The notes under the pieces were generated by a model. It was given only the letters and a program-made list of their open reading frames with translations, did not search any database and was not told the origin of the DNA. From Brevipalpus yothersi (taxonomy: Eukaryota; Arthropoda; Arachnida; Trombidiformes; Tenuipalpidae): a DNA stretch of 64,000 nucleotides. Made by a program: the position numbers and the translations under genes. Of the stretch, positions 53,017 to 64,000 are shown in pieces; the stretch's first letter is position 1; the number at the start of each line of letters is the position of its first letter. The stretch spans positions 24,922 to 88,921 of the forward strand of contig QZCP01000173.1 of assembly GCA_003956705.1 (NCBI GenBank), given 5' to 3'.

Positions 53017-55089
53017 ATGGATGCTGCCGATAAGACTGAAAGTGCTCCCCCAACAGAAAAGAAAAGTTTGCTAGCTACAAGCGATGGAAATAATAATAAG
53101 GAAGATGATGAAGATGGGCCAATCGAACATGTTTCTGATCTCATCGGAAGCTGGGGACCTTTCCAGAGGCAATTATTTCTGGTCGCCATCATTGTCTATG
53201 CAGTGTCACCTTTTTCTAACGCTAGTCTTGACTATTATATGGTCAAAAGTGATTTTTGGTGTGAAGGAACAAGCTCACAGGTGAGATTTTCTATCCTGGT
53301 AATATTTGGAGTGGATTAATGATTGTTTCTAGGAATATTAGTTTTCGTAGTGATCAGATTCTTTTTTCGAGAACTTCTCACATTCATTTCAGCTCTCTGT
53401 TTCATGAATTTCAGCTGAACTGATCCAACAGTCTATAGTTTGAACCATCTGAACGCAGACTAATTAAGCTTTTTGATTGAGAACATCCTTATGAGGTCAA
53501 ATATTGATACTTTTAACGATATTTTTTCCATTATTTTTCCTAGCCTAAAAGTCAACCAAATTCGTGTGATGTCAAATCATGTAATCAATGGATACACAAT
53601 ACAACCAGGACCACTCTAATTAAAGAGGTAATGTTTCCACAAAAATTATTATTATAGTTGGTCAATCTTTCGAAAATAAATTTATAATTTTTCGTTGAAA
53701 GTGGGACCTCGTGTGTGATCGTTTCTGGATCGCCTCTCTAGCCCTTTCGTCCTATCAGTTTGGTTATTTGATTTCCAGTTTCTTAATCGGAATCATTTCC
53801 GATCGTTATGGACGCAAAGTTGCTCTCATACTTTGCACAACCAGTGAAATAATTTGCTTCTTTGCTGGAGCCTTATCACCTTCTATTGAGTTCTTCATTC
53901 TTACACGATTCATATCTGGAATTGGTGGATATGGAAGATTCGTAGCTGTACTTCTTATGTGTAAGTTCTCCTTACTGGTGAAATAATGTATCCTTAAATC
54001 TGATCTAAAAGAGGGAACTATTTTTCTAGTGGTCGAAAGTGTTGGACCCCAATCGAGAGGAAAAACTGTAGCTGCCTATGAATGGGTATGGCACATTTCG
54101 AAATTGACCATGATTCCTATTGCATATTACATCGAGAATTTCCGTCACATGTACTATGGAGTGGCATGTTATCAAATATTCTCTTTACTAGTGACAATTT
54201 TCAAGATACCAGAATCGATTCGATGGCAAGTAGCAACGGGTCGAGTTGAGGCTGCTCGGGCTACATTGACCAAGTATATTCAATTAGATACTGAGGAAGA
54301 GAAAGCTGTATTCTCACGAAAATTGGATAAACTCAGTCAATACCTTTCCAAACATAACACCGAAGAGGAACGATCGAAAACAATCTTGGATATTTGGCGA
54401 GTTCCAAGACTTCTTGGTTATTGTGTGACTTTATATGTTTTCTGGTTCGTTCAAACATTCTTTAATTACGGATTGAAATATAATGCTCTCGATCTAACTG
54501 GAAGCTATTTCATCAACATGGCCATGATGCAACAATCGTCTTTATTTGCAAATGCATTTGTCAGTTGGGGAGTTGAAAAATTCAATCGACGCTCAATTCT
54601 GTTCACATGTATGGTTATTGCCTCGATTTCACTATTCAGTAGTATTCCATTGGCTGTAAATCATATATATCTTCGAAATATAACTCTCATGATTGGAACA
54701 TGTGCCCTTTCAATCAGCTCAATGGTCAACTATATCTATACAGCGGAACTTTTTCCAACAACGATGAGACATCTTGCTTTGGGAAGCTGCTCGGTTTGCG
54801 GTAGGATTGCTTCTATTGCAGCTCCATTTATTCTTCAATTGGTAAGTAGATCTGTATTCTGGTCAATATACTTCAAAATTTTTATGATTCTTTTTCCTTT
54901 CAGAATCGATACACAAGTATTCAGATCACTCTTGCAGGCTTTGCATCACTTGGAATTTTGGGTGCTCTCATGTCTCTTATGCTACCAGAAACTCGTGGAA
55001 AAGAGATTCCAGATACTGTTCAAGATATGTTGGAGATGACTGATAGAAGAATTATCGATGAAAAGCATGACAGAGAAGTGGAGAGCTGA
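53017..55089 (+). CDS. SLC22-type organic ion transporter, copy B
   Basis: Exons 53017-53280, 53544-53627, 53702-53960, 54030-54841 and 54904-55089 give 534 residues with the same intron positions and phases as the other two copies. Exons 3 and 4 are exactly the same length in all three (259 and 812 bases). The hallmarks are HVSDLIGSWGPFQRQLF, WDLVCDRFWIASLALSSYQ, SDRYGRK, PESIRWQVATGR, LFPTTMRHLALGSCS and LPETRGKEIPDT. The start ATG at 53017 follows GCC and aligns with the MDxxDxxE start of copies A and C. The frame stays open upstream but has no earlier ATG. The C-terminal tail (RRIIDEKHDREVES) is unique to this copy. Confidence 0.88.
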
Positions 55090-55981
55090 GTACAGCTCAC
55101 TATTAGAGTGAAAATTCTTTTTTAACAATTCAATTAAACTAATAAACAAAAATTAAATATCTTTCACTTGATTGCTTTCAGTTTGTTTAAATATTTCTCA
55201 TTTTTGAGGGAGTGAATGTTTTTCGTTATGTTTCTGTCCACTGATATAGCAATCTAAGAAGTTTTGGAGCGAATTTCTGACACTCTTTAGCCGAATTTTC
55301 GCCCCAAGAGATAAAGTCATAAAATTTTCTAGCCAAAAAAGAGTTTCTCTTTGGTGAGCAGATTTTTTCCAAATATTTCATTATACTTACTATACTATAC
55401 TGTTATTACCGGTATACTTTGAGCTGGAGATAAGGAAATGTTGACATATCATGGACCTGATAGCTGATAGCTGAACGCTTCTTCTGCCATCAATATGGAG
55501 GGAATTGATCAAGTTTCTCGATGACTATTCTAAACATTCTTCGGGAAATACTATCAAGGAGAAATCATTCAAGCAGACAAAATCGTGGGAGTTTTGGCCT
55601 ACTCACAATTGAATCATTGCACTGAAATAAAATCTTGTGTTTCTATTGACAGGCTACAATCGAATGTGGTTTGAGTAACTCGGGTGAGCATTACATTTGG
55701 AAATTTTCGGACAATGAATTCATCTGTTGCTACTGTATGCTTTAGGATCATTTTGTTGAATTCTCAACAACTCACTTATTACAGGCTTGTATGGTTGCCA
55801 TTGAGAAAAAGTCCTTGAAGAATGACTAAACTAACCAGCTACGATGTTGTTAACTGAGTAGGTGGACAAGACTATAAAAATTCAGTTTCCACGCATGTTG
55901 AAAAATTTTAATCATGCTACAATCTTCGAGAAAAAAGATCTTTTCATTCATACTTAGTTAGTTAGTTATCAGTTTTCAGCC
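55090..55981. other. Spacer between SLC22 copies B and C
   Basis: The spacer holds the copy B polyadenylation signal AATAAA (55141-55146). Near its right end (about 55800-55915) is a block shared with sequence upstream of copy B (about 52860-52935) and with sequence at 58810-58916. This block is a probable conserved upstream module. Confidence 0.6.
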
Positions 55982-58069
55982 ATGGATGGTGTCGATGAGC
56001 CTGAAGGTGTTCCTTTAACTGAAGTGAAAAGTTTGCTGGCTACAAGTGATAATGGGAATAATAATAAGGAAGATACTGATGATGGGCCCATCGAACATGT
56101 ATCTGATCTCATCGGAAGTTGGGGACCTTTCCAGAGACGACTTTTTATCCTAGCTGTTCTAGTATATGCAGTCTCACCATTTTCGAATGCTAGTATTGAT
56201 TATTACATGATAAAAAGTGATTTTTGGTGTGAAGATGCTGTTACTCAGGTAAGGTCAAAATTTCTGAATCACAAGTGAAGATGTGACATGATGACAATAA
56301 TCGTACCGATTTTATTCTCAAATTTTGACCATTTTAATATTCGAACCTGATTCGGGTGAAATGAACTTCACTCATTAATTGATTAACGAATTCGATTAGA
56401 ATTCCTCTAAGATTTGAAGACTTGATCCAACTTTTCTTCTAGGCCAGGAGTCAGCCACGCTCTTGTGATGTCAAATCGTGTGATAGATGGGTTCATAATA
56501 CAACGAGAACCACTTTGATAAAAGAGGTGAGTAAAGAAAATCATTATAATGAATATCAGCCTAATGCATGAATGCTTGTTTCAGTGGGATCTTGTATGCG
56601 ATCGCTTTTGGATAGCATCATTAACTCTTTCATCTTATCAATTGGGCTACTTTATTTCTTGTCTTCTGATTGGTTTCATTTCTGATCGATTTGGTCGAAG
56701 ATTTGCTGTCATGATATGTTTGATTGTAGAAATTAGCTGTTTCTTCGCTGGTGCAATGGCCACATCGATAGAATTTTTTATCCTTACAAGATTTATTGCT
56801 GGCATTGGAGGATATGAAAGATTTCTAGCCATTCTTTGTATGCGTGAGTATAGACATAAGATACATCAAGATGAGCAAGATGTGAATCAAACTCCATTTA
56901 AATTTCATACTAAAACGGCATCATTTTTCATCAATTTAGTGGTGGAAACTGTTGGTCCGAAATTGAGAGGAAAAATTGTTGCCGCTTACGAATGGGTATG
57001 GCATTTTGGCCTACTTTTCATGCTTCTAGTGACTTATTTTGTGGAAAATTTTCGTCATCTCTATTTTGGAATTGCAATCTATCAATTGTTTACCCTTGTT
57101 CTGGTATATTTCAAAGTACCAGAATCAATCCGATGGCAACTAGCGACGGGTAAAGTTGAGCCAGCCCGAAAGACTATGGATAAATTCATTCGATTCGACA
57201 ATGATGAGCAGAAGAAAGTTTTTCAGCGCAAATTCGACAAACTTTGTGAATTTTTGTCAAATCATCATAAGAAGGGAGAGAAATCTGAATCAATCATTGA
57301 TATATGTCGTGTTCCGAGGCTTCTAAAATATTTCCTTTCACTATGTGTTATCTGGTTCATTCAAATATTCACCGGTTATGGGATGAAGTATAATACACTT
57401 GATCTATCTGGAAACTATTTCATCAATATGGCTATGATAAAACAGGCATCCATGCTCGGGAATGCTTTCATGAGTTGGGGAATAGAAAAATTTAATCGAA
57501 AAACTCTACTATTCTCATGCATGATAATATCATCGATTTCGTTATTTTCCACAATTCCCCTCGCTGTAAATCATATTTTTCTGCGAAATTCTGTTCTCAT
57601 GATTGGAACTTTTGTCATGGGGATCCTGTCAGTGGTCGTATGTGTTTACACAGCTGAACTTTTTCCTACTACCATGCGGCAACATGCCATTGGAAGCTGT
57701 TCAATTTCTGGTAGAATAGGCTCCATCTCTGCTCCATTCATATTACAATTGGTGAGTAATTCTCTCTGATAGAACTTCTATATGATACAAATATTTAATG
57801 AGAGAAAGAGAGAAAGAGAAACCGAACTGATAATGATCGATCTCTTTGCATATCATCAACAGAACCGATACATGGGTGTCCAATTCACGCTCAGCATCTT
57901 TGCATCACTCGGAATATTAGGTGCTCTTATATCTCTTCTACTTCCGGAAACAAGAGGAAAAGAGATACCCGATACTGTTGAAGAGATGATGGAGATTACT
58001 AAAAAGAAGAAGAATGTTTCATCTGAACAAGAGAAAGGAAGCTTAAGCTCGAATATTAATAAGTTGTGA
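55982..58069 (+). CDS. SLC22-type organic ion transporter, copy C
   Basis: Exons 55982-56248, 56443-56526, 56585-56843, 56940-57751 and 57863-58069 give 542 residues. The motifs match copies A and B: HVSDLIGSWGPFQRRLF, WDLVCDRFWIAS, SDRFGRR, PESIRWQLATGK, LFPTTMRQHAIGSCS and LPETRGKEIPDT. Copy C has a longer Lys/Ser-rich tail. Intron 3 (96 bp) is in frame and stopless, as in copy A. AATAAA follows at 58122-58127. By eye, copy C and copy B share exon 1 wording (VKSLLATSD.NNNKED) that copy A lacks, suggesting they separated later. The substrate is unknown. Confidence 0.88.
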
Positions 58070-58279
58070 TATTTTTGACAAGTGTTTTAGGTCAAATTTG
58101 ATCATTTTGATGCGATAATTTAATAAAAATTGATTTTCAAAGAGCTCTAAAATTTGTCATCAAATACTAAAAACCAGAATTCATAGAAGGACAGTAGAAT
58201 TTTTCATGGAAACAACTGAAGATAGTCGAAACGACAATCCCAGCTCTCTAATGAAGAGGAACGAAAATCTCTTATCGTG

Positions 58280-58735
58280 AATTCTGAGAACTCATCATAC
58301 TTTTTCTTCGAGAACTTTCCTCATTCATTCCACCTCTCAGTTATATAATTTCAGCTTAGCTAATCAAAAATACACCCAGTATAGGCTCAGGAATAGGTAT
58401 CATCTCATCTGTCTATGAACTTTTCATTTTTTTTTGATTGAACGGCCAAAAAGTGATTCGATTTTCGAGAATGATTTTCCATTATTTTTCTGTGATGAAC
58501 CGATCTCATGTGATGTTGAATTATTCAACTAATGTAACCACGTCTACTCTCATTGACAGGGTAGCATAATCATGGGAAATTATCTCTATAGCTGCTGAAT
58601 TTTCCCAATAATAAAAGAGAAGGTTCGAACAATCATGGATGTACATGTATGGCCAGTTCCTAGACTTCATAATTACTGAACGACTTTTTTTAATCGTTTG
58701 CTAAAACATTTTTCTTTCTATGGGGCTAGATGGCG
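58280..58735 (+). pseudogene. Decayed fourth SLC22 copy
   Basis: Fragments align in order with copy B. 58300-58380 resembles intron 1 of copy B (about 53360-53430). 58490-58565 resembles exon 2 (TCATGTGATGTTGAATTATT against TCGTGTGATGTCAAATCATG, then a matching 3' half). 58624-58690 resembles the part of exon 4 that reads ERSKTILDIWRVPRLLGYC, with frame-destroying changes and stops. No open frame remains. This is a pseudogene of the tandem array. Confidence 0.7.
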
Positions 58736-58809
58736 ATACGATCTTCAATATATCTATCTGATACTGCAATCTGAACTGATAAAGATAATCGATATGAGTT
58801 TATAGATAC

Positions 58810-58925
58810 TTGGGCACTTCTTCTGTTAACCGATTAGGAGGACAAAACTATGAACGTTTGGTTTCCACGCATGTTGAAAATCTAATTAAATCTTAATCAT
58901 CATGCTACAATCTTTCGTAAATATA
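58810..58925 (+). repeat. Duplicated SLC22 upstream module without a gene
   Basis: The sequence CTTCTGTTAACCGATTAGGAGGACAA...TTTCCACGCATGTTGAAAA...CATGCTACAATCTTTCG repeats the region directly upstream of copy C (55845-55932). A less similar version lies upstream of copy B. No transporter frame follows, so the unit it once headed has been lost or truncated. Confidence 0.65.
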
Positions 58926-59987
58926 CCACAGACAACATTGAGATCCTTCAATGTACTCACTGGATCATCATCAAAATCATATTAGTTGAGAGACAAAGAA
59001 CGATTCTCTCTTGTGAATTGCGGAAGAGAGAAGTTCTCAAAATTTTTTTTTTGGATCATTCAGAAGCTACCAAAAGATAATTCAATGAACGTTTGACGTC
59101 AATCAGCTACCAGGCTTCCAGAGATTATAACGTGTATTCTCGCTTTTAAGACACCACAGTGGTAGCTACAGTCCTACAGACTAGCACTGTGGAAGGCAAG
59201 ACTTAGAGCGCGAATATATGGTATATAATGTCTAGAATTTTTGGTGAGTTAGTTTCATTAGTTTCATTTAGTTTCACTGTGCACATATATACATATATGT
59301 GTATATGTGTATATATTTTCATTCTGAATTCAAGAATTTTGAAGACGGTGAAAAGATATTTTTCTTGAGCTCATAGCAAATCTCATCGAAAAGAAAAAAT
59401 CATACCATATATCAAAATATTTCCAGAAACTCGACCGATTGCATGGTGTCAAAATAGACTCAAAAATGACGTCCCGAAAACGATTAACGCGGTATTCAAT
59501 TCGACTGACAGTTTAAATCTTTCTCTTTTTTTGTCGGCAGGTTTTCTTAGGTAAAGTGAATGGTTAAAGCCATTACATGTACCGTCCTGGGCTCTTCTAT
59601 CCTCTCCTCTCTTCTCTTTCGCTTCACAATCCTCAAAGTGAAGGGCCAAGTTTTCAGGTTTTTCTTCCATACAAGAATTATATTTATTATACAAACTCGA
59701 AGCCCTTGAAACATACAGCGTGCTGACGATTACTGAGAGAGGAAAAAAAATGGGAGGCAGAGAGAGACAGTGATTTGGTTCTGTTCAAGATCTCAGGTGG
59801 ATACCAGGATGAGGCCTGGTTTTTATCACTGAGCATTTGGGTGGTGAGAAGGAGAGATTGATTGCAATTCATTCAACTTCTGTTGAGTACACACAATGTG
59901 TATTATACATGGGTGTTCATGATGATGATGATCTTCTTTTTCCAAAGCTGAGAGAGGACAAAAACTTTCCCAATAAAAGTTTGAGTG

Positions 59988-59991
<4 letters not shown>

Positions 59992-60039
<48 letters not shown>
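59992..60039. repeat. (GA)n microsatellite
   Basis: A 48-base GA run. Confidence 0.95.
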
Positions 60040-60042
<3 letters not shown>

Positions 60043-62400
60043 AAAGAAAATATGAAAGTTATCGAGGACATGGGCTATTGTATGTATTGTGAATATTTTT
60101 CGACTCCTGAGGCACTGCAAAAGTGCGGTCTAAGATTGAGAATAAAGTGATGTTATGTGGAAATTTTCAAATATTTTACCAATTCTTGTGAATCATCATG
60201 AGATAGAAAATTGAGTCACCCACTGATGGTAGAATCTTGAGGGGCAGATTTTTTTCCTACCAGAGCAAAAAATGAGAACCAGAAAATAGGATGAAAATTT
60301 AATCATAACAATTGATAATATGTCTCTTTCAATGTTCTGTATGATCAACTGTAGGTAAAATAATTTCACCATAATTGCGACTTACAGACTCGCCAATAAG
60401 AAGAACAACCCGCCAGTTCCGAAGAATCATTCTCTTCCCAGACATATATATTGCCTATGAAATGAGCAAGATCTGTCGTAATTTGAGAAGATAGAGAAAC
60501 CAGCAGGAATATACTAACACATACTGATTCGAAAACAATCATCTCTCACAATTAAAATTGTCAATGTCTCTCTCCTCTCCACTTTCCTGGGATACACAAC
60601 TGAACAACATCCGATCATCGTCTGATAGCCATCAAGTTAATACAATCCTTCAGGAGCCGAGCAAACACACTTACACACATACCGAAGTCACGTCAAGATG
60701 AGTAAAGTCATTAGCACATGAATGACATCGAATAAGTTTTCATCCCAACGAAATGAGCAAACATTCCAGACACTGAAATGTACACTTTGATGACTTTCAG
60801 TCGGCTTCTGATGCTTGTCGAAATCGATATTCGAGAAGATTGTGTGCTGATCAACCGGGAGAGAGAGAAAGTATTTCACTATTCCAATTCTCACGCTTCT
60901 CATCTCAAATAATGTGGTCTGGACACACACACACAAGTCACTTAGTTTATCCATCAAATGATATGCATATGTCCATTATCTTGGCTAGACTGTTTTGATG
61001 ATCAAACAGGCAAAAAGTCGCATGTCCTCTATTTTATTTAAATTTCCAATCAAAATTGATCCCAATCAATCAATTTGAGGTCATTTCAAAGGTTTGGGAC
61101 AGAAAGTCTAGGGTCGCGTGCAATCAGAACCTATTCCCACAGGAAAGAGAATCTTGATGATGGTTATCCATATTAGTTGAAGGTAAAAGTTGGCAAAATG
61201 GCGAGGAAAATCAGTCAAAGACACACATGTGGACATCTGAGCAATGAATTGAGAAAAGAAGAGAGGAAGAGAAACTTTTTCGCTGTAAATTCAAAAGTGA
61301 ACCTTTTATTTATGAGCAAGGCTGAGGAAGAACAAAGGGACAAAATTTTGCCATCAATAGATGGATGATTAGACCAAAATGCCAATAAAGTACTCTGTGT
61401 GTATGTGTGTGAGTGTAAACAGTCAATACAGTTCGTAGAGCGTCAACAAAATCAGCGTCAACCGGGTGAGGAATACAGTTCTAAAGAGTACAGTTGTTTG
61501 TGGAGAATAGTAATTCGTGAAAAAAGCAACAGGAGTTCTGCTATTCAAACTATTTTTCGGGACATCGTGAAAATTGTGCCTCAGTCTAACCGGGCAGCTG
61601 TCAAGTAGTACAATCTTTTCTTCTCTCTCTCTCTCTCTCTTTCTCGTACATAGACAATATTCAATGTGTGACTTGTTTAACTGTGGAAATATTGCTTAGG
61701 AAAATTTTTACCAAAGGTAGTCGAAGCAATAAAAATTTCTCAATTTTCCAAACCAAACGCAATTGAATTATCAGATTCAGATTTAGTTTTCAGGTATATC
61801 ATTGTTTTGATGAAAGAAATCCCTAGCATTAAAGTGAGGATTGAATGCAGAAACATCTTGGATAGAATTAAATTCAAAATCTCCAACAGAGAAAACCCAA
61901 ATGTGTTGAGTATTTCCTGGAATTGTTTCGATGCCTCTTTCTCTCTCACTGCCTTTGGTTAGTAATGCAATGAATCGAGAGAATCATTTGAACTAGCAAA
62001 AAGAGTACGCCTTTGGGGTCATGGATTGTCTGTGGTATAGTTGAGCTGACAGATGGAGAAAGTGGGAAAGAGAGAGAGAAAGAGAAAAAGTTAGGATAAA
62101 TGGTTCTGGAATTGATATTTATAGCGGATTTGTTAAGGGATCGAATGAAAACGATGAAATCTGATAATCTCTCTCTCTCCCTTCATTTGGCAAGTTTGAA
62201 AGCTGACAAATTGAGAGTCGCTTATGTGTAAGTGTGAAGGGGTTATCAGTCTTCAGTAAAAGTTTTCACAGTATGAGACAGAGAGAGGTACCGTTTAGAA
62301 TATTGGTAACGATTGATGTCTCTCAACGAACAATTTGGATTCAATCCACAGGAAGATGGAGAGAGAAAGAATGAGCAGAAGTGACAAAGGCAAAGGTGGC

Positions 62401-62404
<4 letters not shown>

Positions 62405-62447
<43 letters not shown>
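62405..62447. repeat. (GA)n microsatellite
   Basis: A 43-base GA run. Confidence 0.95.
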
Positions 62448-62450
<3 letters not shown>

Positions 62451-63216
62451 GCAGTATGTTTCACAAATGAGACTCCATAAGAACGAGATTTGCGTTTGAG
62501 AGGAGAGAATTTGAAACTGTGTATGTGATGGCAAATAAAATGAATGGATTCCCATCGTTCGTTAGCATGGTTGTTCACTAGTTGTCACTGTCCCAACTTG
62601 CTAGCTTTGGGAAGATCGATTCTTTGGGAGGAAAAAAGTTTACATGTTCGAAGTGAATGTACCATTTTGCGGGCAATAGATAGAGAGAAGATGAGCAAGA
62701 GAGAGAGAGAAGAGCATAGAGCATAAGGCACAGAAGATGAATGATGATCAGCGTTCCAGAAGAGGAGAGTAGAAGCTCAATCAAGCGACCTTAATCATAA
62801 CATCCGAAAATGAGAGACGGAAAAAGAATGAAGAGAGAGAGAGAGATAGTCGACGAAACAAGAGCGAAGAATCGACTGGCAAGGATCCAGAGAGACAGAT
62901 GAGTATTTCACATTCGTATCATTTGGCCTTTTTGCACTCACAACTCCCCAATACAGTTAACCATGATCCTGTGTTTGAGCGAGTGTCTCCAAGTCCTCAT
63001 CCACACTCTTGTTCACTCTCTTGTGATCCTCATCCTCATCAATCTTTTCCATTCATTGTGTGTGTTATGTGATGCTGTGATTGACCTGGGATGAAGAGAG
63101 CGAGAGAGAGAGAGAGACAGTGCAAAGCGGAAAGAAGCGTGAACCCTTTTTTCTGATAACTTAAATAGCATCTTTGCGAGAGTCTATTGTTTTCGCATTA
63201 GCATTAAAATATTTTT

Positions 63217-63220
<4 letters not shown>

Positions 63221-63256
<36 letters not shown>
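63221..63256. repeat. (CT)n microsatellite
   Basis: A 36-base TC/CT run, opposite in strand to the neighbouring GA tracts. Confidence 0.95.
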
Positions 63257-63258
<2 letters not shown>

Positions 63259-63917
63259 TTATATCATGCCGAGAAGAAAATAGAAGATGAAAATTGTTCG
63301 AATTGATGAAGATAGAAGGGAGAGAGAGAGGGGGAGGAAGGGGAAATGATGAGATGATAAAGATTTGGAGGACTCTCCAGTCATACAGTCATGTATGAAT
63401 GAAATGGAAATTATGTTCAGAAATGGAATCGAATGTGAAGCGAAATGAAGAGGCATCACAGTGGATGGAGAGAGATAAAATGAAAAATAGTCTGGTCATT
63501 AATCTCACGGCAAGTAGAGGATGAAACAGGGGAGGAGTAGTTAGAACATGCTGTAGAGAGAAAGGAAAGTGGCATCACTGGAAGTCAAAGAGCATGAGAA
63601 TTGGGATGCTGAGATAATCTCATCTTCTCTCTCTCTTCTTCCTCAAGTTCACTAAATACTTGGAAAGCGAACACATTGCTGTTATGCTTGTCAAATAAAA
63701 TAATCCAAAACTGTGATCTCTTCATGTGCATATGAATACACTTTCTTCTCTTTCTCTCTCTCTCCTCTCATTCTAACCATCTTTCCTCAAACCTCAATTC
63801 GTTTGGTGTCCCAACTTTCTGGTGGAAGAGAGAGAATGATCTAAGTCGTTGGATGATAATTGACAGCATAACGGATGATTACCGAGAATCATTCGGCATC
63901 ATCATGATAGTAGTAGA

Positions 63918-63920
<3 letters not shown>

Positions 63921-64000
<80 letters not shown>
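63921..64000. repeat. (GA)n microsatellite running to the window end
   Basis: An 80-base GA run reaches the last base of the window, so its full length is unknown. Confidence 0.95.

Larger units (their letters stand above)
58926..64000. other. Gene-poor, GA-rich terminal region
   Basis: No conserved coding or RNA gene was recognised. The DNA is scattered with short GAGAGA clusters and several long tracts (listed separately), a TA/TG-rich stretch at 59285-59318 and a small inverted repeat at 59154-59192. It may be the upstream or intronic region of a gene beyond the window. Confidence 0.55.

Noticed and set aside
61177..61608. Two plus-strand frames in the GA-rich terminal region
   Set aside because: Both are short, basic and low-complexity, without motifs or splice partners.
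1..64000. rRNA or tRNA genes
   Set aside because: No tRNA cloverleaf or rRNA core was recognised. The only tRNA-like sequence is the 19-base primer site of the retroelement.

Overview
The window is nuclear DNA of a eukaryote, most likely a compact-genome arthropod. My best guess is a mite or related chelicerate, but this is inference from gene content, 45-100 bp introns, Asn/Ser/His-rich linkers and very abundant (GA)n tracts; nothing here fixes the species. All protein genes have spliceosomal introns. I placed exon boundaries by hand from GT/AG sites, reading-phase agreement and conserved protein motifs.

Layout. 1-1530: pyrimidine-rich flank with an assembly gap inside a (CT)n tract. 1531-11189: a complete, apparently young Ty3/gypsy-type LTR retrotransposon on the minus strand. 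It has identical 304-bp LTRs, a 4-bp target duplication, a tRNA-Gln primer site and one uninterrupted gag-pol-env ORF of 2295 codons. It also carries an opposite-strand zinc-finger ORF and a 78-bp tandem repeat. 11190-20737: a secreted five-VWC-domain, RGD-bearing, mucin-like matrix gene resembling insect tenectin (+), whose 5' end I could not fix. 21634-22513: dolichyldiphosphatase DOLPP1 (+). 22939-24701: the Wnt acyltransferase Porcupine (-). 25135-27736 and 28176-30758: two threonyl-tRNA synthetases head to head, the minus one probably mitochondrial and the plus one cytosolic, with one exon homogenised. 31772-45636: a misshapen/TNIK/MAP4K4-class kinase (-). 47253-48967: WRAP53/TCAB1 (+), divergent from the kinase. 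49586-58069: three tandem SLC22-like transporters (+), an extra first exon and a decayed fourth copy. 58740-64000: gene-poor, GA-rich DNA.

Most host genes are unrelated housekeeping or signalling genes packed closely, sometimes with only a few hundred bases between divergent or convergent neighbours. Porcupine (Wnt secretion) and DOLPP1 (dolichol recycling for N-glycosylation) are both ER-membrane enzymes, but nothing shows co-regulation. The SLC22 cluster is a local expansion, possibly tied to xenobiotic or metabolite transport.

The least ordinary parts are four. First, the retrotransposon's extra modules: an antisense zinc-finger ORF, a dyad-containing 78-bp array and a second, shortened Env-like domain. 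Second, the ThrRS inverted pair with a sharply bounded near-identical exon. Third, the spare SLC22 first exon with an intact donor site. Fourth, a misshapen-type kinase lacking the usual coiled-coil segment.
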